Numbered from the stretch's first letter, positions 8,920 through 18,983 are shown. The stretch is DNA of 64,000 bases from Ruegeria_C sp041537905 (GCF_041537905.1 NZ_JBGRUO010000004.1:186001-250000); one strand, 5' to 3'. Notes: generated by a model from the sequence alone, not told the origin. Made by a program: numbers and translations.

Positions 8920-10065
8920 TCACCCCAACCGCTTTTTGAAGCGTAGTGTTGCGGCCAGTAGCCCCACAACTGCAAAACCGACCATCCACAAGATGTCGCC
9001 GCGCAACGCATAAAGCGATGCGTCGCGCAGCACCACACCACGGATCATGTCCATGAAGTGGGTGGCCGGCAGAACCTGGGCAATCACCTGAACCGGTTTC
9101 GGCATACCATCAAACGGGAACATGAAGCCGGACATCAATATTGAAGGCAGCAGGACAAAGATCGTCATCTGCATGGCCTGAAGTTGGTTCTGCGCCAGTG
9201 TGGAGATCACCAGCCCCAGCGACAAGCTGGCGATGATGAACAGAAGTGTCACGACCAGCAACGTTCCCAGCCCACCATGAATGGGCACTGAGAAAAGGAC
9301 ATGCCCGAGGCCCAGTATGATTGCCACCTGGATCAGCCCGAGGAAGATATAGGGAATGATCTTGCCAATCATCAGTTCCACGGATTTGATCGGTGTGTTG
9401 ATCAGCATTTCCATGTTTCCGCGTTCCCGTTCCCGCACGATTGCGGACGAGGTGAAAAGGATCATGGTCATGGTCAGTATGACGCCGACGAGGCCCGGGA
9501 CAATGTTCACCGCCGAGCGCTGCTCGGGATTGAAATAGAGCGTCACTTCGAATGTCGGAACCTGGCGGTTTGGCGGCAGTCTCAGCAACTCGGTCAGGGG
9601 CATCGTGCGCAGAGATTTGATCGCGCTGGCGACCATCGTGTCAGAGCCATCGACGATCCAGTGGGCCACCGGGCGGCTGCTCGTCTGGTCCGTAGCGTCG
9701 GGCAATCCAAGACCGACTGCCGGGCTTCGCGCCAGACGGCTATCCACGTCGGGCGGTATGATCAATGCGGCGCGTATCGTTGATTCCGTGATTGCCTGCT
9801 CGGCGTCTTCCGGCGTCAGGAACACCTCTTTGACGGTGACGACTTGGGTGGCCTGCACGATCTGTACAAGCGTTTGCGACAATTCGGTGTTGGCCTGGTC
9901 CACCAGGCCGACGGGCACATGGCGCAGGTTCGTGTTGATTGCATAGCCAAATAACAGCAACTGGATCAGGGGTATTATAATCACCATGCCAAACGTCATC
10001 CGGTCACGCCGCAATTGCAGCAGCTCTTTCTTCAGGACGGCGGTGATGCGGCGCGGGGAAATCAC
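8920..10065 (-). CDS. ABC-2 type export permease
   Basis: A 381-residue membrane protein with one N-terminal transmembrane segment (about residues 22-45), a large extracytoplasmic domain, then five hydrophobic segments in the C-terminal half, the topology of the YbhS/YhhJ-type ABC-2 permease family. Its start overlaps the upstream ATPase gene by 4 bases (10062-10065). With the ATPase and the HlyD-like protein it forms a three-component efflux system. Unlike YbhGFSR, only one permease gene is present, so a homodimer is likely. The exported compound is unknown. Confidence 0.88.
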   Translation of the reverse strand: MISPRRITAVLKKELLQLRRDRMTFGMVIIIPLIQLLLFGYAINTNLRHVPVGLVDQANTELSQTLVQIVQATQVVTVKEVFLTPEDAEQAITESTIRAALIIPPDVDSRLARSPAVGLGLPDATDQTSSRPVAHWIVDGSDTMVASAIKSLRTMPLTELLRLPPNRQVPTFEVTLYFNPEQRSAVNIVPGLVGVILTMTMILFTSSAIVRERERGNMEMLINTPIKSVELMIGKIIPYIFLGLIQVAIILGLGHVLFSVPIHGGLGTLLVVTLLFIIASLSLGLVISTLAQNQLQAMQMTIFVLLPSILMSGFMFPFDGMPKPVQVIAQVLPATHFMDMIRGVVLRDASLYALRGDILWMVGFAVVGLLAATLRFKKRLG

Positions 10066-10988
10066 GACGAGGTTCCCTTCGTTGCGCTGACGAACACATC
10101 TTCAAGGTTTGGACGCTGCACGGACAAGGACAGGTCCGGAAAACCCTGCAACACGGAATGTAGCATGGCCACAGGATCGGTTTCGGATATTTCGACCAGT
10201 ACGCGCAGGCGGGCACCGACCTGAGCGGTCGACAGTGTTTTGCCGGTCCCATCCAAAGCGCGTTTGACTTGGCGCAGGCCATCCCCCTCGACCTCGACGA
10301 CGACCGCGTTCAGATCATTCATCAATTGCCTGGGGGTTCCGTCCGCTTTCTTGACGCCATGTTCCAGAATGGCCAGCCGATGGCAGCGTTCCGCCTCGTC
10401 CATGAAATGGGTCGAGACGATCATCGTCGCGCCCTGATCGACCAGATCGAACAGTTGCTCCCAAAATGCGCGGCGGGTTTCGGGGTCTACGGCAGATGTG
10501 GGTTCATCCAGAAACAGCAATTTCGGGCGGTGCATGACAGTTGCAGCCAGCGCGAGCTTTTGGCGTTGCCCACCGCTCATGCTGCCGGTGAGCTGGTTGG
10601 CGTTTTCCGTCAGGTCGTAGGTGCCCAGCAACTCGTCGATCCGATCCTTGGTGGTTCGGCGCGGCATCCCATAGATCTCGGCCGCGAAGCGAAGATTTTC
10701 CAGCACCGTCATGTCTCGGTAATAGGAGAAAATCTGGGTCATATAGCCGATCTCGTGCTTGAGAGGTTCGGCGTAGTCGGGCATGGGGCGGCCCAAAACC
10801 GATATTGATCCACTGCTGGGCGTCAGCAGGCCGGTCAACATGCGCATGGTGGTTGTTTTTCCGCACCCGTTCGGGCCAAGGAAGCCGTAGATCTGGCCTG
10901 TTCGGATTTCGAGATCGAGGTTGTCAACGGCGGTCTTTTCTCCGAACCGGCGCGTCAGCCCGTTGGTGGCAACCACCAGATCGGTCAT
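10062..10988 (-). CDS. ABC exporter ATP-binding protein
   Basis: A 308-residue ATPase of the ABC-2/drug-export (CcmA-like) class. Walker A GPNGCGKTT is near residue 39, the signature MSGGQRQK and Walker B LLFLDEPTSAVDPETRRAFW follow, and the C-terminal 90 residues form the accessory domain common in this class. Translational overlaps on both sides (10985-10988 with the HlyD gene, 10062-10065 with the permease) show a tightly coupled operon. Confidence 0.92.
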   Translation of the reverse strand: MTDLVVATNGLTRRFGEKTAVDNLDLEIRTGQIYGFLGPNGCGKTTTMRMLTGLLTPSSGSISVLGRPMPDYAEPLKHEIGYMTQIFSYYRDMTVLENLRFAAEIYGMPRRTTKDRIDELLGTYDLTENANQLTGSMSGGQRQKLALAATVMHRPKLLFLDEPTSAVDPETRRAFWEQLFDLVDQGATMIVSTHFMDEAERCHRLAILEHGVKKADGTPRQLMNDLNAVVVEVEGDGLRQVKRALDGTGKTLSTAQVGARLRVLVEISETDPVAMLHSVLQGFPDLSLSVQRPNLEDVFVSATKGTSS

Positions 10989-11950
10989 GGCATTTCGACC
11001 TGAACGGGCACCCCTGCGGGAAGATCGGGTGACGCGCCGGGCAGGTCGATTTCAGCAAGATAGACAAGCCGCGTGCGGTCATCCTTGTTCAGCCCGTAAT
11101 ACGGTGTGAATGACGGGTCATCGCTGATCCATCGAACCGTGCCATCCAGTGCGTCCTGCAGGCCGTCTACATGAACCTGCAACATGTCGCCCGGTGAAAT
11201 GCTGACCCGGTGTGGCTCGGGCACATAAACGCGGGCATAGGGCGTATCCCCGGAAATTATCACCGCAACCGGGCTGCCTTCGGTGACGCGTTCCCCGAGA
11301 TTCCAGGGCAATGAATCCAGAACACCGTCCCGGGTTGCGACGACCGTCAGATTGTCGAGGACATTCTGTTCGGCTTCCACCAGCGCTTCGGCGGCGCGAA
11401 CGTTTGCTTCGGCAACGGCAAGATCCTCTGCTCGCGTTCCATTCTGGAGTTCCTTGAGAGATTCCATGGCACTGGCAAGCTCGGCACGGGCCGTGTCCCG
11501 AAGCGCAAGATCCTGTTCGAGGCGCGCCTCGGTCACGACCGAGTTCTGCACCAGTAGCGCGTTTCTGTCATACATCGCCTCTGCATCTGACAGACGTGCT
11601 TGTGCGCCTGCCACCTTGGCCTCTGCGATGGCAATTTCTTCTTCACGGGGACCGATCTCAAGCTTGAGAAGCGTCGCCTTTGATTTCTCAAGCTCTGCTT
11701 GCGCCAAATTCAGCTTTGCGCTTTGCAGCGTATTGTCGAGCTGCACAAGAACGTCGCCTATCTCTACCGGCGTTCCCTCGGCGATCGGCAGGTCGACAAC
11801 GATTTCATTGGCTGTCGCGGTCAACGCCACCCTGTCCCGGGCCAGCACACCCAGAGCCGCGCTGGAGTCCGGGCCAGTGCATCGATCCAGCAGGGCGGCA
11901 GGGACGATCGCCAGAAATACAAGAGAAAAAGGCGCAGATATATTCAACAA
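10985..11950 (-). CDS. HlyD-family periplasmic adaptor (membrane fusion) protein
   Basis: A 321-residue protein with an N-terminal hydrophobic anchor (residues about 6-20), a biotinyl-lipoyl-like half motif, a long alpha-helical hairpin rich in Ala, Glu and Leu (about residues 75-200), the second lipoyl half and a C-terminal beta-barrel. This is the layout of HlyD/YbhG adaptors that bridge an inner-membrane pump to an outer-membrane channel. It is the first gene of the exporter operon, which reads from 11950 toward 8920. No outer-membrane factor gene is nearby; a shared TolC may serve. Confidence 0.88.
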   Translation of the reverse strand: MLNISAPFSLVFLAIVPAALLDRCTGPDSSAALGVLARDRVALTATANEIVVDLPIAEGTPVEIGDVLVQLDNTLQSAKLNLAQAELEKSKATLLKLEIGPREEEIAIAEAKVAGAQARLSDAEAMYDRNALLVQNSVVTEARLEQDLALRDTARAELASAMESLKELQNGTRAEDLAVAEANVRAAEALVEAEQNVLDNLTVVATRDGVLDSLPWNLGERVTEGSPVAVIISGDTPYARVYVPEPHRVSISPGDMLQVHVDGLQDALDGTVRWISDDPSFTPYYGLNKDDRTRLVYLAEIDLPGASPDLPAGVPVQVEMP

Positions 11951-12042
11951 CAGCTTGGCTCCTCTGAACCGCTTCCTTTTCGTGGTAGGTTACAGGCCCA
12001 TGCCAAGATCTAACAAGCACTAGGTGTAGGCTGGGTGGTGCG

Positions 12043-12675
12043 TCATGGAGATGGTTCCCTGGCGCCCGAACTGCGCGCTTTCAGACCGCTGCGACCGAAA
12101 ACAAACACCAGCACCAGGATTGCCGGAATCAGTATGGCTGCAATCAACGACAGGTGGTGAAGGGCTTTCGGCAGCAGAGAGATGTGCTGCCCGAACTGAT
12201 AGGCAAGTGTTGCCCAGAATGAGACCCAAAGCGCGGAGCCCACTACGTTGGCAACAAAGAACCTTGGCCAGGGCATGTTTGCCGAGCCAGCAACCAGACC
12301 GTTGAGTTGCCGAAGCAATACAAAAAACCGGGCACAGACCACGACATAGGCGCCATATTTCTCCGTTGCGCGTTCTGCCGCCTGATATTTCGCCTCAGAG
12401 ATACCGAAGCGGCCACCATATGCCAGGATCAGCGCGCGACCGTAGCGTCGGCCAATCAGGTAGGCGACGTTGTCGCCTGCAATGGCGGCAAGGCCGGCGA
12501 CCGCAGCAACCGCCACGATGTTAAGAGATCCATTGGCCGCAACAGCGGACGTGGCGACCAGTGCGCTTTCTCCGGGTAGCGGTAGCCCAAACGTTTCAAA
12601 GAACAGCGTCACAAAAAGTACAATGAGACCGTAACTTTCGATCAGGCTTGCGAAGTGTTCTGGAAGGTGATGCAT
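12043..12675 (-). CDS. DedA-family membrane protein
   Basis: A 210-residue multi-pass inner-membrane protein of the DedA (SNARE-associated, VTT) family. The family motifs are visible: FETFGLPLPGES near residues 26-37 and GDNVAYLIGRRYG near 67-79, plus a conserved Arg-rich FFVLLRQLNG stretch. Family members are thought to flip or transport undecaprenyl phosphate or phospholipids and support envelope integrity. It is transcribed in the same direction as the exporter, 92 bases before it, so cotranscription is possible. Confidence 0.9.
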   Translation of the reverse strand: MHHLPEHFASLIESYGLIVLFVTLFFETFGLPLPGESALVATSAVAANGSLNIVAVAAVAGLAAIAGDNVAYLIGRRYGRALILAYGGRFGISEAKYQAAERATEKYGAYVVVCARFFVLLRQLNGLVAGSANMPWPRFFVANVVGSALWVSFWATLAYQFGQHISLLPKALHHLSLIAAILIPAILVLVFVFGRSGLKARSSGAREPSP

Positions 12676-13668
12676 CTTGAAATCGGACTCTATCGTAACG
12701 GCGGTCGAAGGGAAGTCCGATCATCTCCGACAGTTCTTGCGCCGTCCCTCAACAAGAGCGCGCGCAGGTTGTTTCAGAGAGTGCAGCGGGGAGTTGGAAC
12801 AGCAAAGCCGGAGTAGAACCGGTGCGTTGGTCGAGTGGATAACCGGCTCGCAGAAAAGTTAGGGGGATCGACCTGTAATTGATCGATCCCCTCAAAGCCT
12901 GAGGTCCGAAGAGGGGGCTGTCGAACCTCATGTCCAAAGTGGTAAACAGACGGCTAACACCGCGCTATTGGGGGATTCCCGTAGGACCAGGAATATTCAG
13001 ACTCTCGGTTCGTGAGTGTATTGTTCCTGTTTGAGACTTCCTGCCAATGGCATGACGCTAACCCATTGTTAAATATTTGCATTAAGGTGGGATACTTCAA
13101 TTTATCTTCACCGGCGGGCGGATCGTATAGCCGCCAATTGTTCGGTGATAGCGTCGCCGCAAACCCACCAGCATGCGCGCTATATGCAAAAGCTGGCGAC
13201 AATTGCTCAGAATGGCTTGGATTGTTCTTTCAAAAGCTCAGATGGTCCTATGCCAAAAAACCGCCGCAGAGTGCCGGAAACCTCAGGAATCTCTGGATTG
13301 CAAAGCCACTTCGGGCGAGTCGCGTATTTGTGGCAAAAACAGGCCCGAAAGTTAACTTGCTACGCTTCTCGCCAGTGAATAACGCTCTTTTCCAGCCATT
13401 GATCGAGCCTTGTGTGAGTTGGGGGGTGCGTCGGTTGTGGCCAGGGCCGGGTGGGTGTGTGTTTGCCCCCCAGCCCGCCTATTTCCACCTCAAACCAACC
13501 CCATGATTCAGACGATCGAGGACGCGTGGCCGAAATCAACGTGATTGCCGCTCCAACGGAGCTTGCCGTAACCACCGCGCTCACAAGGCACACAGGCATG
13601 ACCCGTATTAGCGGATGAATCGGCGGCCCTTCGGACCGGACGATCAGGATCTACGGCAAAGATCCGGG
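12676..13668. other. Gene-free stretch of about 1 kb
   Basis: No reading frame here has convincing coding character: candidates up to 164 codons (13012-13506) overlap others in several frames and contain no recognisable motif. The part 13000-13250 is noticeably more AT-rich than the neighbours and 13418-13500 is a G/C-skewed low-complexity stretch. A hairpin with a 9-bp stem (GGGGATCGA/TCGATCCCC) lies at about 12862-12890. The region must hold the promoter of the DedA gene and may hold gene remnants or an unannotated small RNA. No tRNA-like sequence was seen. Confidence 0.5.
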
Positions 13669-15312
13669 CTAGGGCGTGGCAGGTGAGTCATTGCGGGCAC
13701 GATCGATCGTCGGCACCGCCGCGAGCAGATTGCGCGTATAGGCTTGGCTTGGATTGGAGAAGATCGTTTGCCGATCGCCAAACTCAACAACATCGCCCAT
13801 ATACATGACGGCGATTTCGTCGCAGACCTGCTGAACAACGCCGAGGTCGTGGCTGATGAACAAATAAGTCAAATTCAAATCACGCTGCAAATCTTGCAAG
13901 AGATCGAGGATTTGCGCCTGAATGACCACGTCCAAGGCCGAAACGGCCTCATCACAGATGATCAGGGACGGATTGGTAGAAAGTGCGCGCGCGATGCTGA
14001 TACGTTGGCGCTGACCGCCGGAAAACTGATGGGGGAACAGCCGCATCTGATCCCGGTGCAGCCCGACCTTGTCAAACAACTCGGCGATCCTGTCATCGCG
14101 TTCAGAGGCGGGCAGGGTTCCCAGATTGTCGAGCGGTTCGCGAACGATGTCACCAGCGCGCAGGCGCGGGTTGAGCGAGCTATAGGGATCTTGAAAAATG
14201 ACCTGAACCTTGGCGCGGGCCCGGCGCAGGTCTTCCCCCTCAAGCCCAAGCATGTCGGTCCCATCCAGCGTGACCTGTCCGGCCTGTGCATCAACAAGGC
14301 GGGCCACAGCCAGCGCCGCAGTTGTCTTTCCCGAACCGCTTTCGCCGACGATCGCAAGCGTTTTCCCACGCATCACATCAAAGCTTATTCCATTGACGGC
14401 GGTGAACATTTCGCGCTTTCCGAACCGCTTCTTCACCGGGAATTGCACGGTCAGGTCGCGGACCGAGAGCAGTGGCTTTTCGGTGTTGGGCGCCTGCGTG
14501 GCAACGGTCGGCGCGGCTTCGGTCGTCAGATGCGGTACGCTTGCGATCAGGGTTTGCGTATAGGGATGTTGAGGACGTTGAATCACCGCCTCTGCCTCTC
14601 CGTCCTCGACCTTCTCACCGCGATACATCACCACCACGCGATTGGCCATTTCGGCAACCACGCCCATGTCGTGCGTGATCAGGATCGTTGCGGTTCTGGT
14701 TTCGCGTGCCAGCTCGCGCATCAACTCGAAAATCTCTGCCTGCACCGTTACATCCAACGCGGTCGTGGGTTCGTCCGCGATCAGGATCTTTGGTCGACAG
14801 GCCAGCGCCATGGCGATCATGACCCGCTGGCGCTGCCCGCCCGACATTTCATGCGGATACGCCTTTGCGCGTCGTCGGACATCTGGAATGCGCACGGCAT
14901 CCAGCAAATCGATTGCACGGGACCAGGCGTCCTGATTGCTGAGACCCTTATGCAGACGCAAAACCTCGGCGATCTGTTCGCCCACGGTGTAGACCGGGTT
15001 GAGCGAGGTCATCGGCTCCTGAAAGATCATGCTGATCTGGTTGCCCCGGATGGCGCGCAGCGACGCGTCATCCATATGGGTCATATCGCGGCCTTCAAAC
15101 AGGATGCGGCCTTGTGCGATCCGACCGATTGAGGGCAAAAGCCCCATGACGGCAAGCGCGGTCATGGATTTGCCACTGCCTGATTCACCCACGATGCTGA
15201 GCGTTTCGCCAGCGTTCAGGTAAATTGACAGGTCATCGACAACGGGAACCATCCACTCGCGCGCGGCCAGTTCAATACGTAGATTTTCGACGGACAGAAG
15301 CGGGCTGGTCAT
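13669..15312 (-). CDS. Dipeptide-type ABC transporter ATPase, DppD-DppF fusion
   Basis: A 547-residue protein with two complete nucleotide-binding domains in tandem. The first has Walker A GESGSGKS near residue 38, signature MSGGQRQR and Walker B ILIADEPTTALD; the second repeats GESGSGKT, FSGGQRQR and LIICDEAVSALD in the C-terminal half. Note that the second Walker B reads DEA rather than DEP, a common variant in this family. The fused form (as in YejF/DdpDF) replaces separate DppD and DppF. It overlaps the upstream permease by ATGA (15309-15312) and ends the five-domain importer operon. Confidence 0.93.
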   Translation of the reverse strand: MTSPLLSVENLRIELAAREWMVPVVDDLSIYLNAGETLSIVGESGSGKSMTALAVMGLLPSIGRIAQGRILFEGRDMTHMDDASLRAIRGNQISMIFQEPMTSLNPVYTVGEQIAEVLRLHKGLSNQDAWSRAIDLLDAVRIPDVRRRAKAYPHEMSGGQRQRVMIAMALACRPKILIADEPTTALDVTVQAEIFELMRELARETRTATILITHDMGVVAEMANRVVVMYRGEKVEDGEAEAVIQRPQHPYTQTLIASVPHLTTEAAPTVATQAPNTEKPLLSVRDLTVQFPVKKRFGKREMFTAVNGISFDVMRGKTLAIVGESGSGKTTAALAVARLVDAQAGQVTLDGTDMLGLEGEDLRRARAKVQVIFQDPYSSLNPRLRAGDIVREPLDNLGTLPASERDDRIAELFDKVGLHRDQMRLFPHQFSGGQRQRISIARALSTNPSLIICDEAVSALDVVIQAQILDLLQDLQRDLNLTYLFISHDLGVVQQVCDEIAVMYMGDVVEFGDRQTIFSNPSQAYTRNLLAAVPTIDRARNDSPATP

Positions 15313-16175
15313 CGTTGTCTCAGCTTTGGATTGAGCGCGTCGTTCAGGCCGTCCCCGACGAGAGAGATGGCGAGAACGGTCACAAAGATCGCCACACCCG
15401 GCACCGTGACCGTATAGCTCGCATCCAGGATGTATTCGCGATTGGATCCGATGATCTGGCCCCAGCTGGCCACGTTCGGGTCAGTCAGCCCCAGAAAGCT
15501 CAGACCCGCTTCGAACAGGATCGCTGAGCCGACCATGAGCGCCGCCTGAACAATGATCGGCGGCAAGGCGTTTGGCAAAATCACCCGAAAAATCAGACCA
15601 CCATTGCGCACCCCGCCCGCGCGCGCGGCCGTCACGTATTCAAGCTCGCGGATGCGCAGAAACTCGGCGCGGGTGATCCGCGCGACGGCGGGCCAGCTGA
15701 CCAGACCGATGGCGATGGTGATCATGGTCAACGACGCGCCGAAAAGTGCCACGATGACCATCGAGAAAAGCAGTGTCGGCAATACCTGGAAGAACTCGGT
15801 AAAGCGCATGAGCACTTCTTCAACCCATCCGCGATAAAACCCCGCAAGCGCCCCAACGGTGATGCCGATCGTGACGGTCACAAAGGCGGCCGCCAACCCA
15901 ACGGTCAGCGAGACCTTTGCGCCGTGGATCAGCAGCGACAGGATATCGCGGCCCAGATAGTCCGTGCCTAACAGGTACCCATCCTGCCCCGGAGGCGTGA
16001 AAGGCGCCCAGACCATGTCGAACGGGTTGCCGGGATAGACCAGCGGTCCGAATATCGCGACGCCGACGATCAACAGCAAGACGATCAATCCTGCCACAGC
16101 CGCATGATTACGGCGGAACATCTCGAACGCCTCGGCAAAGGGCGACCGCGCCTTTATCGTCTTCTGATCACTCAT
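15309..16175 (-). CDS. Dipeptide-type ABC transporter permease (DppC-like)
   Basis: The start at 16175 (MSDQKTIKARSPF) is chosen because it overlaps the stop of the upstream permease by ATGA and gives 288 residues, the usual DppC length; the frame stays open further upstream but runs inside the neighbour. The N-terminal OppC_N segment (FRRNHAAVAGLIVLLLIVGV) is followed by the PGQDGYLLGTDYLGRD block and the EAA-type loop typical of DppC/OppC. It forms the inner-membrane channel with the DppB-like subunit. Confidence 0.93.
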   Translation of the reverse strand: MSDQKTIKARSPFAEAFEMFRRNHAAVAGLIVLLLIVGVAIFGPLVYPGNPFDMVWAPFTPPGQDGYLLGTDYLGRDILSLLIHGAKVSLTVGLAAAFVTVTIGITVGALAGFYRGWVEEVLMRFTEFFQVLPTLLFSMVIVALFGASLTMITIAIGLVSWPAVARITRAEFLRIRELEYVTAARAGGVRNGGLIFRVILPNALPPIIVQAALMVGSAILFEAGLSFLGLTDPNVASWGQIIGSNREYILDASYTVTVPGVAIFVTVLAISLVGDGLNDALNPKLRQR

Positions 16176-17149
16176 CCGCGCCCCCTGACTCTGGGATCGA
16201 TCATGCGCAACACAACATCCGTCAACAGGTTGCCGACGATCACGACAAGCGCCGAGAAAAACAATATGCCCAATATCGTAGGCGTGTCCCGGGCCAGGAT
16301 CGAGGTCAACGCCAATTGTCCCAGACCCGGCCAGGAGAACACGGTCTCGACCAGTACCGCGCCAGAGATCACCGCCGAAAACTGTAAACCCGCCAGTGTC
16401 ACGACCGGCGGCAAGGCGTTCTTTAACGCGTGCTTCATGACGACATCGCGTGGGCGCAGGCCCTTGGCCTTGGCGGTCCGCACATAGTCCGACCCCAGAA
16501 CTTCCAGCATCGAAGCCCGGCAAAGTCTTGAATAGAGCGCGATGAAGATCGAGCCCAGTGTGAGCATCGGCAGAACGAGGTGATGCGCGATGGAGAGTGC
16601 TTGCGGGAAAAACCCGCCCTCAATCGTCACGTCGCGCATACCGGCCACCGGAAATAGTGGAATCTTGAGCGAGAAGGCAATCAGAAGCAGTATTCCGGTC
16701 CAGAAAACCGGGGCCGCGTATCCGAATAGCGCAAAAAGCGTCACGATATGGCTGAACAGTCCGTTTGGCTTTTGGGCCGCGAATACGCCCAGCAGGATGC
16801 CCAGTATCAATGCGAAGATTTGGGCCGCGAATACCAGCAGCAGGGTCGCTGGCAGGCGTTCGAAGATCAGTTCGGTGACGGGTCGGTTGTAGAAATACGA
16901 ATAACCCAGATCGAACTGCAAGACCCTGCCGATATATTGCCCAAGCTGAACAATGATCGGTTGGTCCAGACCGTATTCGGCGCGGATTTGCGCCATCAAC
17001 TCGGCATTCGCGCCGCCCATATCGGCGGCGATCGTGTCAACCACGTCGCCGGGGGCGAGGTTGATCATCGTGAAATTCAGGACAAGCACGGCGATAAGCA
17101 GCACCACTGCGTAACCAATGCGCTGCGCCAGAACTTTCAAAAACGCCAT
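16172..17149 (-). CDS. Dipeptide-type ABC transporter permease (DppB-like)
   Basis: Starting at the ATG at 17149 (a TTG two codons earlier is possible) the protein has 325 residues. It carries the DppB signatures: an N-terminal membrane segment, NLAPGD near residue 30, EYGLDQPIIVQ with the following periplasmic loop, and the C-terminal EAA loop (YVRTAKAKGLRPRDVVMKHA). It lies between the binding-protein gene and the DppC-like gene, separated from the former by a hairpin. Confidence 0.93.
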   Translation of the reverse strand: MAFLKVLAQRIGYAVVLLIAVLVLNFTMINLAPGDVVDTIAADMGGANAELMAQIRAEYGLDQPIIVQLGQYIGRVLQFDLGYSYFYNRPVTELIFERLPATLLLVFAAQIFALILGILLGVFAAQKPNGLFSHIVTLFALFGYAAPVFWTGILLLIAFSLKIPLFPVAGMRDVTIEGGFFPQALSIAHHLVLPMLTLGSIFIALYSRLCRASMLEVLGSDYVRTAKAKGLRPRDVVMKHALKNALPPVVTLAGLQFSAVISGAVLVETVFSWPGLGQLALTSILARDTPTILGILFFSALVVIVGNLLTDVVLRMIDPRVRGRG

Positions 17150-17166
17150 GCCCAACCCCGAAGTTG

Positions 17167-17189
17167 CCTGCCCCGAGGCTCGGGACAGG
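17167..17189 (-). terminator. Intercistronic hairpin after dipeptide-type binding-protein gene
   Basis: CCTGCCCCG and CGGGACAGG pair (one mismatch) around a short AGGCT loop, between the binding-protein stop (17204) and the permease start (17149). No U-run follows. As with the other four binding-protein genes here, it probably protects upstream mRNA or causes partial termination. Confidence 0.6.
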
Positions 17190-17203
17190 GTTACTTGACT
17201 GTC

Positions 17204-18784
17204 TTATTCTTCTTTCAGGTAAACAAGGTCATAGGGCGAGGATGACGCCCAGATCCCCAGAGGCGGGTTGCCCACCTTGTTGGAATAAACCGTGTGGTAG
17301 GGCAGCGTGTTGGTCCAGTAGACTGGCAGGTCCTCGGCGAGAATCTCCTGAAACTCGCGATAAAGCGCCGCGCGTTTTTCCGAGTCGATCTCTTGCCCGG
17401 CGGCGTTCATCAACTCGTCAATCTTGGGGTTCGTATATTGCTGCGTGTTGGACCAGATGACCCCCTCCTTGATGTTCTGGCTGTCATAGGTGCGGTGCAC
17501 ACCGATCACGGGATCGCCCCAGTTGAACACGGTATCCCAGGTCATGTCGAAATCGTGGTTCGAGATCTTGCTGGCCCATGTGGGAAAGTCCACGAAGGAG
17601 TTAACCGTGACGTCAATGCCGACCTTGGCCAGCGATGCTTTGGTGAATTCAGCCTGCGGTTTCGTGGTCGGGTTTCCGTGATCTATGGTCAGGGCAAAAC
17701 GAATACCGTTTGCGTCTTTCGGATATCCGGCCTCATCCAGCAGCGCATTTGCCTTGTCGAGATCAAAGTCATATCCGTTTACGCCTTCGTAATAGAGCGG
17801 TGACCCGGGGTGAATACCCGTTTTGGCGTCCTGACTCAGGCCCAGCATGATAGCGTTCAGGATGAACTCTTTGTCCACGGCATAAGCAATAGCCTGACGC
17901 ACCCGTTTGTCGGCGAGCGGACCGTCTTGACCGGTGTTGAAGGCCAGCCAGTTGATCGGTCCGATCGCGGCATAGCCTTCGTCGGTGACGGTAATGTTTT
18001 CATTCTCCGACATCCGTTTGATGTTACGCACGGTGTTTTCAAAGGTGGTCATGTGCAGTTCGCCATTCTCCATACCGATGGAGCGCGCGGCGGCATCCTT
18101 GATGATGCGATAGACGATACGATTCAGATAGGGGCGGCCTTCGATGAAAAAATCATCATTGCGCTCAAGGATAACCTGTTGATCGGGTGTGAATTCCACG
18201 AATTTGAAGGGCCCAGAGCCAACGACATCCTGACCGTTTCGCGGATGGGATTTGGGGTCTCGTCCATCACCGTAGATATGTTTGGGGATGATCGGCATCA
18301 GCTGTGAAGACATCGCGAGCAAAAGTGCCGGGTGGGGCTGGCTGAGCTTCAATACAGCCGTGTGCTCGTCTGGGGTCTCGACTGAATCGACGACACCGAA
18401 CATGGTTTTGAACGGGTGATTGGCCTTGATCGTCTCTACCGAAAACGCCACATCCTCGGATGTGATGGGCTCGCCATCATGAAAGCGCGCATCTTTCACC
18501 AGATTCAGGGTCATCGACAAACCGTCATTGGACCAGGCCCAGCTTTCTGCAAGGTAAGGCTGCGGCGTCCAGTCTTCGTCATACCGCAACGGCGCTGCAA
18601 AGAGCTGCGCACCTGGCGCACCTGTCACAATGCCGGATTGAACCGCAGGGTTCAGGTGGCGGGGTGTCTGCGGCAGAGTCGTGATCAAAGTGCCGCCCTT
18701 GACCGGTTCATCGGCATAGGCCGCGCTGACAAGCAGCGCCGCAGCGACCGCTGAACGCGTCAATGCCTTTAGAAATGTGGTCAT
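17204..18784 (-). CDS. Dipeptide/opine-type ABC transporter substrate-binding protein (SBP family 5)
   Basis: A 526-residue precursor. A strong ribosome-binding site (GAGGAGGT) precedes the ATG at 18784, and a Sec signal peptide ends near SAAYADEP (about residue 26). The mature part has the SBP family 5 layout with the block AESWAWSNDGLSMTLNLVKD. It delivers a peptide or peptide-like/cationic compound to the DppB/C-type permease. The neighbouring amidohydrolase suggests that the ligand carries a hydrolysable amide or related bond, but this is inference. Confidence 0.92.
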   Translation of the reverse strand: MTTFLKALTRSAVAAALLVSAAYADEPVKGGTLITTLPQTPRHLNPAVQSGIVTGAPGAQLFAAPLRYDEDWTPQPYLAESWAWSNDGLSMTLNLVKDARFHDGEPITSEDVAFSVETIKANHPFKTMFGVVDSVETPDEHTAVLKLSQPHPALLLAMSSQLMPIIPKHIYGDGRDPKSHPRNGQDVVGSGPFKFVEFTPDQQVILERNDDFFIEGRPYLNRIVYRIIKDAAARSIGMENGELHMTTFENTVRNIKRMSENENITVTDEGYAAIGPINWLAFNTGQDGPLADKRVRQAIAYAVDKEFILNAIMLGLSQDAKTGIHPGSPLYYEGVNGYDFDLDKANALLDEAGYPKDANGIRFALTIDHGNPTTKPQAEFTKASLAKVGIDVTVNSFVDFPTWASKISNHDFDMTWDTVFNWGDPVIGVHRTYDSQNIKEGVIWSNTQQYTNPKIDELMNAAGQEIDSEKRAALYREFQEILAEDLPVYWTNTLPYHTVYSNKVGNPPLGIWASSSPYDLVYLKEE

Positions 18785-18983
18785 CGTAGGACCTCCTCGG
18801 TTGGAAACAGAAGCTTTTTTGTTGGATTTTCTGAGAGCGTAGGCTCAGCCATGGCCACGGCAAAATAGATTTAATGAGGCCATATACCACATTTTATGGT
18901 GAATGCGGGTCAGATCAAACACGGTTGCTATGTCCAAGACAGGTGCCAGCTGTCGCGCCTCGGCCGAGATTTCGAGGGGTTGT

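Noticed and set aside
13012..13506. 164-codon frame in the gene-free stretch
   Set aside because: No motif, unusual composition, several equally long competing frames, and no ribosome-binding site; not supported as a gene.
13744..15132. 462-codon + strand frame opposite the dipeptide ATPase gene
   Set aside because: Antisense to two intact ABC domains and no motif of its own.
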